This document shows, piece by piece, positions 29,121 to 41,017 of a stretch of 64,000 nucleotides of DNA. Below the pieces are notes generated by a model that saw only the letters and a program-made list of their open reading frames with translations, was not told where the DNA came from and made no database searches. The stretch lies in assembly GCF_020085105.1 (NCBI RefSeq), contig NC_058058.1:1054251-1118250 (forward strand), written 5' to 3'. Origin of the DNA: Siniperca chuatsi. Taxonomy: Eukaryota > Chordata > Actinopteri > Centrarchiformes > Sinipercidae. Position numbers and translations under genes: made by a program. The stretch's first letter is position 1; every line of letters begins with the position of its first letter.

Positions 29121-29792
29121 GGCCCTGGGCCCCCAGCCGGCCTCGAATCAGTCCAAAGTGTGTGTGCTCAGTGTGTTATTGACCTCTGTTCTCTGTTAAC
29201 ATTGGAGTCAATGGGGCAGTAGGAGGGAACTCCTGTCACTTTGAGGCAAAATGTGTATGTCCGTTTGCTTAGATAGTTACATGCATACATACATTTTGAA
29301 AGAGGAAAATGAATTTTTCTACGTTTTAAAGGAACAATTGTATATGAAGAGTGAAAATTGTGGGAGTAAGAGGAAGTTGAAGAGAGTTTAACAGTTTAAC
29401 TCTGCGTGTGATGTCACCCACTCTAATAATCTGTCCATTAATTTGAATGGGGGAAAAAATCCCTGGAAAACGTTGAATATTTCAGAAAGTTTTAAAGGTA
29501 TGAACACAAAGTAATAGCAATAATGTCCTAATTGTGTAGAACATTTTGATGTTTGAATAAAGTTTTTCTGTTCAAGAATGTTGTCATTAAACAGTGTCCA
29601 GATGACTACGACTGAAAACCTTTTCTATGATGTTGTCATTAAGTGTCATTTGGTTGACATTGGCTGTGAATAATTCCCTTGACCTCAAGTAAAGTGGAAC
29701 CATTTGGGCTTGTCATACAGATGTCATTAAAATGTTATAAGGCCATTTCAATTCAATTTAATTGTATTTATTATTTATTTGAAGGTGGGTGC
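29121..29792. other. L2 upstream region, no gene
   Basis: Matches 21.36-22.0 kb with some internal loss. It holds a short foldback-arm remnant (GACTACGACTGAAAACCTTT) near 29,607 and ends with GAAGGTGGGTGC directly before the retroviral LTR. Confidence 0.5.
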
Positions 29793-30177
29793 TGTAGTGG
29801 CAATTTCTTCGGAATAAAGAAACACTCAAGGCAATCACTTGTCTTTCTGTAGGTTTACTTCAAGCGTCTGCAGACGGACTCACAGCAGCAAAAACATACA
29901 TCAGTATAATCTGCTCTGAATGAGTACAGAGGAAAAAGAGCATCAGTTATTTATCCAGTCTTCAGGGTCAGGCTCCTCAACCCGGGGAGACGAGCGTCCC
30001 TGAAGTCTGGACATAACAGTCGCTAGGATGTTTTGTATTTCTATGTCATCATTATCAGTGTACTATTCTCATCTCGCACACCAAACAATCATACACAAAT
30101 GAAGTATTGACGCCAAACAATTATAATAACATCTGTATGTTAATATATCAGAGAGTCTGTTTGTTCTTGCCATTACA
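29793..30177 (-). repeat. Copy A 3' LTR
   Basis: 385 bp with plus-strand ends TGTAGTGGC and GCCATTACA, so TG...CA and a short terminal palindrome TGTA/TACA. The polypurine tract is adjacent (plus strand ATTCCTCCCTTTTT, 30,178-30,191). Confidence 0.9.
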
Positions 30178-30621
30178 ATTCCTCCCTTTTTAGCATAAAA
30201 TCATCTTAAAATAAATGCTAATCAAAATAATTAAGAGCAAACGTTAAGCAGGAAAGGAAAAAAATCAAACAACCAGACAAGTGGGGAAAACCTCAAGTGT
30301 CAGAGGAAGAAAACCCCACATATACTTATCATTAGCTTATCAAGCAACCTTCAATTCAGTAGCCTGTCATTAGCAGTCATTATTATTGTAAATGGACGCA
30401 AATAGAAATGAACTAAAAAATTTAATGAGAGACTACACCAAAAAACGTTATAACCAATAAGCATGCGTGAATCAGCAAAACAACAGAACTATTATTATTA
30501 TTATAACTGTAACCATTAGGTAAATAGCTCTAGCAGTAACATATGAGCATGCATGAGCATTTTATTCTAAATTCGCATCATACTTCAAAATCCAGTGTGG
30601 TTACATACAATTTTATTCTCC

Positions 30622-32115
30622 TCAAATCATCTCATTGTCAAAGGGTGGAATCCATTCAACAGAGCTGGAAGTTTCTTTTGGCATATTCATATACTGACCC
30701 ATAGATGATTTAATTGCTGTAGCAATCATTGATCTGAAGCAGGGAATACACAGCAGGTCAAAAGGAGGAAGAGCACAATAACTAGGAGCACGGGTGCCAA
30801 CATTTTCACCAACACACTCTTCCATCCTCCCACAGTCAGCCATGACCACATATCCCATCCTCCCACACTCTGGGAGTCTAGGCTTTTCTCCTCATGCAGC
30901 GGGTCGTTCAGATGGGAAACAACATGAGTCATATTGTCTATGATGTCTGGAACATAGGTGCAGCAATCAGTCCCAATAATATGACAAACTCCTCCTTGAC
31001 TAGCCAGCATCAAGTCCAAAGCCATTCTGTTCTGCAGGGCCACGTTTTTGATCCCCTGCATGGTAGGAGTGAGAGTGGAAAACCCTACCTCTACCAGTGC
31101 CGTCAAGTTCTCAAGATCTATGGCCAGGTGGTCTATCTTGTGTGCATTATTCACAGTCCCCCACCAGGGGAGGATGCCACTGATTCCTTTCTCCCCCGGT
31201 GACACTCTCGTAGGGGATCGCCGTGCTCTGTGTGGTAAGTAATAGTGAGCATAGTGGGTGTGAAAATGAGTGATGGTGGGTAGAAGGTTCACAGATGTTA
31301 TCAGCTTAGCAAGGTAGCAGGTGCCACACCACCCCGGTCTGAGGGATTGATAAACATGTTGTCCACATACCCACACGTGCTCTCTCACGTGCTCTCTTAG
31401 GGATCCAAATCCATCCTGCGTAGGCATCAGGACGATGGGATTGTCGCTTCCTGGGCGGTGTAAGCTGGTGGTGTCAGTCAGATTCAGCTGAGCGATGTAT
31501 GGCTGAGGTCCCCTGCATTCGCTTCGGCCTCTCTTGTTCCACCTGGTGCCGCATGTTGTAGTGACAATCTGTTTGCATGCTGAAGTCCCCAGGAAGTGAT
31601 CTCTAGATGTGTAGCACTATCTGGTGAATCCAACCGTACTGGCCTGGGATGTTGGATTGGTAGACATGATGGGCCAATGAATTCCTTGCTGGGTTATTTG
31701 GCTCATGTTCCAAAACCTGGCTGTGGAGCCGTCGTAGTTGGTGATGCTGATGTTACATAGCTTGAGTGCAGCTCCCATGTCTCTCACTGTTCTGTTCTGC
31801 AGAGTAACCCCCCGGGTGAATGCCACCATGACTCCTAGGGTCTCAGAGACATTTAATGGTGTGGGTTTCACTGGGATGGAATCCCCCACCCCATGGGGGA
31901 GCTGCACACAGGCGTAGCAGCTCTGGTTAGTCACTTTTCTGGCAGTCGTCAGCATAGTTGCATACCATGCGTTGTCTTCCAGCTGAGCTGGGATGTTGGG
32001 GAAGATGGATGGCACCTCCCTTTTAACCCCTCCTTCATCTGGGGTTAGTTGTGATTTGAATGTTTCCATTAGTGAGACTGATGACAGGACAATGATGACA
32101 GCGAGCAGCACCCCG
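30622..32115 (-). pseudogene. Copy A env (SU and TM), nonsense codon and tail frameshift
   Basis: This is the envelope glycoprotein remnant of copy A. A hydrophobic leader-like segment is at about 32,060-32,115. SU contains a CxxC motif (SCYACVQL) and several glycosylation sequons. A basic RARR cleavage-like site follows. TM has the LQNRMALDL heptad region, the CX6CC motif (CHIIGTDCC) and a membrane span (LAPVLLVIVLFLLL). A TAG stop interrupts SU at about 31,617-31,619 where copy B has Gln. The frame after the membrane span ends early at 30,726, while a plausible cytoplasmic tail (CFRSMIATAIKSSMGQY) continues in another frame to 30,622. That frameshift is shared with copy B. The leader is in frame with pol, with no stop between them. 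Confidence 0.85.
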
Positions 32116-33660
32116 TCCCCGTGGCCTCTCAGTCCCACTTTGCAGTGGGTGGCGTGGATCCATGTAGCTCTCTCTGCCACCTTTACAGCTGTTTCAGTGG
32201 TGAGCAAGATCTGGTAGGGACCATTCCACCTGCGAGCCCGCCAGTTCTTCCGTCTGAAATCCTTCACCACGATCCAATCACCAGGCTCCAAGTCATGCAG
32301 TTTCCTCTCTGCAGCCTTTGGAATGGCTTCCTTCACCAGTTTGTGAATATCAGAAAGCACAGACGACAAGTTTGTGCAATAGCGTAGCATCTCATCCTCA
32401 CATTGGCTGGTGTCAGGAAGTTGTCTTTTCACTGGCCCAATACCAGTGTTCAATGGCCTGCCAAATAGGATTTCAAAAGGGCTGAGACCCCCCCTGCTTC
32501 TTATCATGGACCTCATGTACATCAGAACAATGGGCAGTGCTTTTGTCCAGGGCAACCCTGTCTCATCACAACACTTAGCAAGCTTGTTTTTCAGAGAACT
32601 GTTCTCCCTCTCCACGGCTCCTGCGCTGGCTGGGTGATAAGCACAATGATGTTTTAAATCAATACCAAGATACTCTCCTACACTCTTCAATGCTGCGCTC
32701 ATGAAAGGTGTACCGTTATCACTGGAAATCTTATCTGGAATACCCCAGCGTGGGACGATATCTCGTATTAGACTCTTTGCTACTGCTGCTGAATCCTGTT
32801 TGGCCGTTGGAATGGCCTCTACCCATTTAGAGAGCATGTCAACAATGACCAAACAATATTTCTTTCCCTCACTGGGTGTCAGCTCAATGAAATCCATCTG
32901 CAGATGTTCAAAGGGTCTCTCAGGAGGCACATGGGCCGCCTGTGGGATTTGAATACACATTATTGGTTGCACAAACAATGCTCTCTTTTTGAGAGAAGTT
33001 ATTAAACCCCTTTGTGAACCAGTACCTGTTCACCTTCAGCATCATGCTCCCCTTTGACCCATGGTCTCAACCATGGGTCAACACAGCATAATAATGGAAC
33101 AGATACTTTGGTAAGCATGGTTTGCCCCTTGGTCCATACCACACTTTGTCCATGACAGTGCAGCCTGCCTTTCGCCACACTGCTTTTTCCTCTGCCGTTG
33201 CTCTTGTCTGCAGTTCCTGCAGATCAGCTGTAGGTGTCAGAGGTTCATTAGTTACTGCAACACACTGAGTGGTCGGTGTTTGTTTGGCAGCAGCTTTTGC
33301 TGCCTTATCCGCTCTGGCATTCCCCTGTGAGATAGGATCAAGATCTGGTCTGGGGGAGCAAGTCTCTGTTATCACTACCACACAATCGTGAGGTTCACCG
33401 TCTGCCGCTAGTGGGAGGAGAGTTGCTGGGTTAAGCACTGTACATCTCTTAACAGTGATATTAGGCATTTCAAGCAATATGGTGTTATATCTTAACCACT
33501 TGGCTGTTGAGAGATGTGATGTTTTCTGTTCAAGCAATATCATTGAGACAGCATGTGGAACCAACAGTGTCAGATCAGCATAACCCACAATGTCATGTGA
33601 GGCTATAACAGCTTTCTCTGCAGCCGCCACAGCCTTCAGACAATTTGTTGCTATAGCTGA
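32116..33660 (-). pseudogene. Copy A pol remnant (integrase, fragments of RNase H/RT)
   Basis: The integrase core shows the three acidic residues in MDFIEL, SSDNGTPF and AVERENSSLK, then the C-terminal DWIVVKDFRRKNW region. The N-terminal zinc-binding part has two short deletions relative to copy B near 32,957-32,995, removing cysteine-containing codons. The RNase H catalytic core is deleted at about 33,348, and the RT palm with its YxDD box is deleted at about 33,655. Only a connection-domain piece remains between these deletions. Confidence 0.85.
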
Positions 33661-34746
33661 AAATCTTTTCCGGAATACCTGAAGTTGGTTGTGAAAATCC
33701 AACCCGTGAGTCTGATGTCTTTCCCCAACCAGCAGCTTCCTCACAACGTCTGGTCCAAGGGCCCAAGCATTCCCATGTATCCTGCTTTGCTTTGACCAGG
33801 GGGACATGAGGATATGTGTTAGGGACCTGAAACAAAGCTTTACACAGTGGGTCATTGAAAGCTACTGAGACAGTGCATCTTTTATCATTCCGGTACAACC
33901 AGGTCAGCTTTAGTGTGTTTCTCTCTTTGTCTTGCCTGAACCATGTGTCCTCAAAATGTTTATCAACCCCAAGATGTACATGTGATGTGCAGTGTAACTC
34001 TTGTGGCGACTTGATGTCTATTCGTGTATAGTTGTCTGGAAAGAGAGCTGTGACCTCGGTAATCAGAGTGTTATTTACAGAGCCAGCAGCTGTGTGAGGC
34101 ACTTTCCATTGATAAGAGTACATCAGCTCCATGCTACTGTGTTTCACATATTGTGATGCAGTGTCAGAAATTCTGGCTACAATGATGCCTTCGGGAGTGG
34201 AAATCAGAATAATTCCTAATCTTATCATCATATCTCTTCCAATAATATTGATCGGGCATTGTTTAGATAACAAGAATGAATGTTTAAAGTGTTTCTCAAT
34301 TTCTTCACTGCATGGCAATGGTGTGGTATACCTTTCCACCAGGGGTGTTCCTGAAACTCCTACTGTCCTCACAAATCTGCCTCTCATCTTTGGAAGGACT
34401 GCAAATTCTGACTCTCTGATGACAGAATCAGTCGCACCAGAATCCACAAGAAAAACAATATCTTTTCCAGCAACATTGATTGTGTGTTCAGGCATGCATT
34501 TGTATGCATCATATTCGGTGTATATCTCTGCTGAGGCTTTGTCATCAGTGGCTCAAGGTAAGAGATAGCCTCACTTATCAATGTCTGTGTGTGTGTCGGT
34601 GTCTCATGCACGCAGTTGTCTGTGTGTTGTGTGTTCACATGCTCTTTTGTGTCAGTGTGGGTGCTCTTACGTAACTGATGTGAAGAATGCTCTGTCGTCT
34701 CCAGTTCAGTGTTCAAGCCAGCTCCTTCCCGACCTGGCGTCGACAC
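33661..34746 (-). pseudogene. Copy A protease region, frameshifted
   Basis: A retroviral aspartic protease is recognised by FLVDSGATDSVIRE and IIGRDMMIRLGI. The upstream frame (linker with HTDTKEHVNTQHTD) is shifted against the protease frame because about 8 bases present in copy B (TTGTGTGTG region) are missing near 34,553. The frame runs downstream straight into the pol deletion. Confidence 0.8.
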
Positions 34747-35777
34747 CCCATCTAGTCAGTCAGCCTGCTCGTGATTCTTGGGGGCAATCTTTTGCCCAAT
34801 GTCCCATTTTGCCACATTTGAAACCTTCCTCGTCGTCTTCCCCTTTCTCCACGTCCTCGTCGGCCTTGGTCCCAGCCTCTGTTCTGATTCTCATACGCCT
34901 CAGCTGCGCCATCTGTAATCTGTCCGTCAGCTGCGCACCTTTCTTCCTTTGCTCATCTTTGAGGAATTTTTCTGCATGGATAGCGTGTCTCTCTATGGTC
35001 TCCAAGTTACCATACTCCCAGGTCAGCATATGTCCATGGTATGAAAATCAGTTGTGAGGTACCATCTCCTGCTGCCACCTCCATCATCGGTGCAATCGCT
35101 TTTAAGGAGGTGCAGGAGTTTGATCTGGGCCGGAATTCTTTGTTGCTTCGAGTGCGATGAGGGCTGAAAGGGCGATTGGGGGTGTTTGGGTCACCCCAAT
35201 GTGATTTGTAGGCCTCTTTGGGTGTTGGAGGTGCGGGAATAAATGATCCTGGTCCTCCTGTTGCCTCGTCCGGGTATATTGAGGCCACAGTTGGTGGCTG
35301 TGCCTCTGCTGGTGCTGCTGTTGTAGCTGCTGCTGTAGCTGCTGCTGCTCGTTGTTGAGGCTGACTTCCTTTGATGGGGGCCGAGTCCAGGTCCAGATCC
35401 AGCTTGGCGCACTGTGGGACATACTGAGACACAGAGGTGTTTGGCTGATCTGTCCCTGCCTTATTTATTTTTTTATCCCTGATATGGGCTTCATGCTGCC
35501 AACAAGCATAAGCCTTCCAGTCTGCTTTAAATTGCTTATTTCTTTTCTTTTGAGTGACTTGTTCTTTCTCTTCTAATTTGCCTTTTAATATCTCTGTCTG
35601 TCTGAGAGAGAAGCTGCCAGTTGATGGAAAACCAAATTCTTTTACCCAGATGTCCAGCTGGTCAATGCTGTGCTTACCATAATTGGTAATCATGTAGTTT
35701 ACATTAGGGGATTTCAACATAGGTGATAGCAGTTTTGATCTTTCATTCTCAGAAGTTTTGCTATTGTTAGAACCCAT
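34747..35777 (-). pseudogene. Copy A gag (matrix, linker, nucleocapsid), capsid mostly missing
   Basis: Starts MGSNNSKTSENERS with a Gly-2 myristoylation context. It continues through a matrix-like segment and a proline/alanine/glutamine-rich linker, then QLIFIPWT, where a capsid would begin. The frame ends shortly afterwards at about 35,007. The nucleocapsid piece is in another frame (34,760-35,029) and carries KCGKMGHWAKDCPQ. The first cysteine of the CCHC knuckle is replaced by Gly. Most of the capsid domain is absent in both A and B, so that loss predates the duplication. Confidence 0.8.
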
Positions 35778-36062
35778 ATTTATTCTTTAACCCGGATTCC
35801 CCAACTATAATAACTTCATTTGGTGTTTTAAATGGCCTCTTTGTGCTTTTTAATATTTTGGCTGGATTCTTAGGAGCGCTTCTGCCACAGTTAAGAGGAA
35901 AGAAAAAAAAGGACCTTGAAGCTGGCTGCTAGGGGAAAGACAGTTAGATAGTTTACAGACTTACTTGAAAACAAACCAAAAAAAATAAATAAATTAACCC
36001 TTCAATGTCTTTAAGAGCAGCCTGTTTTATTGCCTTCCCAGATCATCCGTTTGGCATTCACA

Positions 36063-36191
36063 TCCTTATCAGTGTACTGTTCTCATCTTGCACACCAAAC
36101 AATCATACACAAATGAAGTATTGACGCCAAACAATTATAATAACATCTCTATGTTATTATATCAGAGAGTCCGTTTGTTCTTGCCATTACA
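36063..36191 (-). repeat. Copy A 5' LTR remnant
   Basis: Only the last 129 plus-strand bases of the 385-bp LTR remain (CTTATCAGTGTACTGTTCTC to GCCATTACA). The left border joins leader sequence GGCATTCACA directly to mid-LTR, marking a deletion of about 0.82 kb compared with copy B. Confidence 0.85.
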
Positions 36192-36195
36192 GTGC

Positions 36196-38115
36196 ATTAG
36201 ACTGACATGACACCGTCATGACCATGACATGACACCTGTCATGAACATGAAGGAGTCTGTATGAAGGTTTATGACTGTTGTCATTAAATGTCATTTGGTT
36301 GACATTGGCTGTCATGAGACCATTATAATAGGGTCATTAATAATTCCCATGACCTCAAGTAAAGTGGAACCATTTGGGGTTGTCATACAGATGTCATTAA
36401 AATGTTATGAATAATTCCCTTGACCTTAAGTAAAGTGGAACCATTTGGACTTGTCATGAATTCAATTAATTTCAATTCAATTTGATTTATATAGCGCCAA
36501 TTCATAACAGAAGTTATCTCATTGCACTTTTCCTATAGAGCAGGTCGAGACCGTACTCTTTATAATATTATTTACAGAGACCCAACAATTCCCACCATGA
36601 GCAAGCACTTGGCGACAGTGGCAAGGAAAAACTTCCTTTTAAGAGGCAGAAACCTCGAGCAGAACCAGACTCAATGGTGGGCGGCCATCTGCCATTTACT
36701 TGTGACACAGTGATATTTCTACTGAAGTAAAAGATCTGAATACTTCTTCCTGTTCAGACCTCACAATATCATCACTGTACTCCAACTAACTATGCAAAGT
36801 ACCGTTAAAAATTACTAACAGGTTAAAGCACTAAGACTTCATACTGTGAGTTAATACCAGCAAGTAGAACCAAAGAACATTTGAAAAAGAAACACACATC
36901 CAGGTTTTAGTATTGGTTTTGCATTAATTTTATTTGTGAATGACATATCTGATATATGCTGACACTTTGATGTTTGTTTGTTCCAACATCTTCAGGAATG
37001 TTCAGGCTGCGCTGCTGGAGAAGATTTCAAATGACAAGAACCTGTGAGGAGACAAGATTATTTAATAATAAAATAATTATCAATTGTTTAATTTAATTTA
37101 ATTATTTGCTATTTCTTATATTTTTTTTTGTTTAGGTGAAACACTAAAACTCCCCTCCACCAACTGTGCACATCAAGTTCAATTTACTGGTCCTGGTTAG
37201 TCCTCTTCAGTCTGTGAAAACGAGACTGTCCTCACCAGAAAAACGTCCGGTCGTCTGTACAAGCAGCTTATTCCAACCCATGTTTACGTTTATTGTAGTA
37301 CCTCTAGTGGTTGTGATAATTATGATGGGAGCAAACCAGGAAGCCAGTTGACGTAGTAAAAGGAGCGAGAAAGTCCGCATATGGAGGGGGTCAGGTGGAT
37401 TGATGGCACAAACAAACAAAGGACCCACGAGACCGAGGTTCGTGTCCCGTGTGAAACCAAAAGTCAATGTTGACTTATTTAAAGTTTTAAGTTACATAAC
37501 GTTACATACGTGAGTTACTTACGTAACTTAACTTACATTAGTTACGTGACTTACTTCACGTGACTTATGTAACGTACTTATTTGAACCCAAACCATGATG
37601 TTTTCCTAAACCTAACCAAGTACTTTTGTTGCCTAAACCTAACCAAACTGCGACCATTTCACAACGTTAACCACGTGATTTACGTAACGTAGGCTACTTA
37701 CACGCCCCTAACCGTCTAATTTAGGAAACGCTCCTGTGGGTCGTATTACAGGGTAGGAACAAACGACCTATGTGGTCGTATGGGTTGGAGGACTTGTTGG
37801 TGAAAACAGATGTATGATGTCGTCTGTTGCCTGATGATGTTATAGTGATGTCATCATACTACAAATGTCTAACGTACAGTCTGTGGCTGTATTTGGAACC
37901 GCGTACTAAATACTGCAGACGAACGCAGTAAGCAGTATGTACTACATACAAAGCCATAACGTTTAAGTTAAGCTTCCTAAGCTAACGTTTGAAATCACAA
38001 AGACAGCAACGTTAACCTTAGTGAGATGTCAATCAGAAAACAACACGATACACAGAACTTAAGTCTAATGTTACGTTAGATTTTTTTGTCATTAGGACCG
38101 AGCATATATATTCCT
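36196..38115. other. Array intergenic block after ERV A, no gene
   Basis: Resumes the host sequence interrupted by the retrovirus (ATTAGACTGACATGACACC). It then carries the 65-bp TGTCATTTGGTT-type repeat, a SINE-like repeat (36,456-36,700), the degenerate exon-like pair (36,997-37,197) and the ACGTAA-rich block. It corresponds to 22.0-24.4 kb. Confidence 0.6.
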
Positions 38116-38119
38116 CCCT

Positions 38120-40241
38120 TCACGAGGGATGAGGGAACCCGACCTTGGTCGCTGGAACTCGCCCGCAGCCACCAGTCAGCCCAGACTCTGAGCCCATGCA
38201 ACTCGGCTGAGCCCACCTCATGCTGGGGGAACGTCTGCGCAGACGCACGGCGGGGGAATGTTTCTATTGCGGCCACCGAGGCCACTTCCTGGCTACCAGT
38301 CCCGTGAGGCCAAAAGATTAGGCTCACCAGTTGCAGTGGGGGTTCTGGTGAGCCACAACAACCCCCGTCAGCTATAGCCACCTCAGCTACAATTCCCGGC
38401 TACTCTTCATTTCCCATGCACTTCCGCTGCTCGCCCTGGTCGACTCAGGGGCTGAGGACAACTTTCTGGACGTAGAGCTAGCCTGACAGGCAGGCATTCC
38501 CACAGAGACTTTGCAGTGGCCATGAAAGGTGGAGACGCTGGATGGCTGACCCCTAGCCCAGATAACCCATTGCACCATCCCGGTATCACTCGTCGAGGAT
38601 CTCCACTTCCAGCTCATCTTGGCTCCTCGGACACCTCTAGCACTGGGTTATCCCTGGCTACGGCAACATAACACATTGACTGGAAGACGGGAAGGATCTT
38701 GAGCCAGATCCCAGAGCCCTTACTGCCTCTCCTCCTGCCTCCAGTCTGCCCGGTCTACCTCTGAGGTCAAGACCCCCACTCCTTCACCAGCTCCCTCGGA
38801 CCTAACCTCGATCCCAAGGGAATACCACAACCTACGAGAGGTTTTCAGTAAAGACCTGGCAAAGTCTCTCCCACCACATCGCCCCTATGATTACGCCATT
38901 GATCTCCTTCCCAGAGCCTCCCTCCCATTGAGTCGCCTCTACAATCTGTCTCAACCCAAACAGGAGGCCTTGGAAACATACATCAGAAACTCTGTGCAGG
39001 CAGGCCTCATTCGGGCTTCCTCCTCACCGGTAGGGGCAGGGTTTTTCTTTGTGGCTAAGAAAGACAAGACACTACGACCATGCATCGACTATAGAGGTCT
39101 CAACCAGATCACCATGAAGAACAAGGTCAGAGTGTTTGGTTATCTTCTAAAAATATCCCATTAAGGACCGAGTATAGAAAACTGTCTCCCTGCTACATCG
39201 GTCCATTTGTCATTGATCGCATCATTAACCCATCTGCTGTCAGACTTTACCCCGCTCCATGAGAGTCCATCCCACCTTTCATGTTTCCCAACTCAAGCCA
39301 GTCACTTCCAGCACTCTGTGCCCTCCTTCCTCTCCTGGCGAAACCTTCCTCTCCTGGTGGGTCACCAGGAGGCTCCCGTTAAGGGGGGGGGGGGTACTGC
39401 GGTAGTCAGCCACCATATTCTCTCCAGCCCTGTGTTCTCTGTTGTTTTCCCCTTTCCTGGTGTGTCTTGTATGTCCCTGACTTGTCTTTGGATGTGTGTG
39501 TTTGTGTGTGTATGTTACCTGGTCTGGCTCCGTGGTTTCCCGCCTGCTGCTGATCACTGGCACACCTGTCTTCAATCACCCATCAGTCTCCACAGTTTAA
39601 ATATCAGGCTCTCCCACAACACCAACGCCAGATCGTCCACATACACTTGTACAACCACTACATCAAGGCCCACGAAACTTTCTAGCTAAGTACCATTGCT
39701 AAGTGTGTTTTGTTACCTCGTTGTAATCCTGTTTTTGCTCTGCCACAGGATTATCCTGTGCCGGTGATCGCAGTTTCCTCTGCCTCTGTCTGGATTCCTG
39801 TCAGTCTGCCTGCCTGCTTCTCCAGTTACTCAACCTTGCTTATCCCCACCAACCTCTCCATGGTGCCAGACCTTTGGGATCCGACCTGCTCTGTGCTCGT
39901 GATCACGCTGATGGTCAGTCTCCACACTCCACCACCAAACTCCACTTCGTGGTCAACCCCGGTCCGCACTGCACCACCTGTCCCTCGTATCACGGACCAG
40001 TCTGATTGTCCAGATCCATGCCGCCCCTATCCCGGTCCAGACGGGTAAACCCTACTTCAGTCTCCACTACTGAATTACCGCTACCTTCCCTGAGTCTTCA
40101 AGGACGACGCGGAAGGCTCCGCTCCGAAGAACTTCCCCCTTCCCTCTACACCATTACATCCTAATAAAGAGTGACTTACTTTCCACTACTTCTCGTGTGC
40201 TCTGCATTTTTGGGTTCAAACTAAGATCGTTCAGTACGACA
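38120..40241 (+). mobile_element. Sushi-like Ty3/gypsy retrotransposon, copy 1 (no 5' LTR, internal deletion)
   Basis: In order: the gag end with a knuckle (CFYCGHRGHFLATS, last Cys changed to Ser) and protease LALVDSGAEDNFLD, followed by in-frame stops. The RT N-terminus reads [28 protein letters not shown]. There is then a jump at about 39,125 to an integrase C-terminal tail ([25 protein letters not shown]). A G-rich polypurine tract (39,381-39,394) and an 844-bp 3' LTR (39,398-40,241; TGCGGTAGTC to GTACGACA) follow. CCCT flanks both ends. The RT core, RNase H and most of integrase are gone. Confidence 0.85.
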
Positions 40242-40245
40242 CCCT

Positions 40246-40700
40246 GTCCACCACTGCCGGGGGGGTTTGCTGTCCGCCATTTCTACAATGACCAGTTGTT
40301 GTGACCATTCCAGCGCTTTGCATTGTGGGACACAGTACGCGAGGTAGACTGGTCCGATGCATACTGGAGATTTTTTCCAAATCAGTACGACATCCGGGTA
40401 TTTTTGGCGAACAGCAGATTTGGCTTTTGTTTGCATACTGCATGCTACATGCTACATGCTACATTCTGGCCAAATCAGTACGTACTGCTAGTATAGTAGG
40501 CGGTTACGAATACAACCTGTGTTACAAAGTGAACGCAAATGAACACAGCCAGGGTGAAGACACACAGACATTTACAAAGTGTATACAACCACCTTATGCT
40601 TACAACATAAATGTAATGTTTTGATAGCTTTCTTGTTATGACAATAAGAAGTGAATGTAGCTAGATGGCGTCCTCATTCTTAATCCTGACTACTAAACTC
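40246..40700. other. 3' flank of lipocalin L3, no gene
   Basis: Matches 14.88-15.15 kb, then jumps near 40,530-40,560 to sequence equivalent to 16,260 in the L1 unit. About 1 kb, including the AATAAA used as poly(A) signal in L1 and L2, is therefore missing. GTGAACGCAAATGAACACAG at the junction has no counterpart in the other units. Confidence 0.55.
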
Positions 40701-40719
40701 TGATTGGTCCATTGTTTCT

Positions 40720-40974
40720 TCAACAAGGTAAAGAGCCATTGAAGGCCACCAGGCCTGTATGAATGAATGAAAAACCCCACACAGAATGAACCCACATTTA
40801 AACCCAGAACCAATGTGGTCGACAGCGAGAGCCCGCTCACAGAAACTGACCTGTAGCTCCGTCGTAGCTGAACGGTTTGTCGTGAGGAAATCCCAGACAC
40901 TCTGCCAGTTTCTTATGATCGCTGTGTGCCGCTTTCAACAGCTCAACATCCTGATGGTGCCCCTCCCTCCCTGA

Positions 40975-41017
<43 letters not shown>

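Larger units (their letters stand above)
29793..36191 (-). mobile_element. Gamma-type endogenous retrovirus, copy A (defective)
   Basis: A provirus in minus orientation. The full 3' LTR is at 29,793-30,177 and a remnant of the 5' LTR at 36,063-36,191. Both outer ends carry GTGC (29,789-29,792 and 36,192-36,195), a 4-bp target duplication. Order on the minus strand is gag, protease, pol, env. A gamma-like origin is suggested by GHWAKDCP in gag, CxxC in SU and CX6CC in TM. Compared with copy B it has lost about 0.82 kb of leader and 5' LTR, about 1.0 kb of RT and about 0.4 kb of RNase H. It also has a nonsense codon in env. It cannot be replication-competent. Confidence 0.9.

Noticed and set aside
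30894-31202. Plus-strand frames across the retroviral env and pol (also 47,252-47,560, 48,317-49,276, 51,904-52,344)
   Set aside because: They are antisense shadows of the retroviral genes, identical in both copies because the copies are duplicates.
35102-35422. Gln-rich and Ser-rich frames opposite or overlapping gag
   Set aside because: They are alternative frames of the CAG-rich gag linker. The real frame is fixed by the MGSNN start and LIFIPWT.
36522-36713. Frame containing MSKHLATVARKNFLLRG in four copies
   Set aside because: It belongs to a very common fish repeat and has no known product.
39207-40048. Plus-strand frames in the Ty3/gypsy LTR (also 61,705-62,492)
   Set aside because: They lie in the 3' LTR and untranslated end. 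The repeats are identical because the element was duplicated, and no domain is seen.
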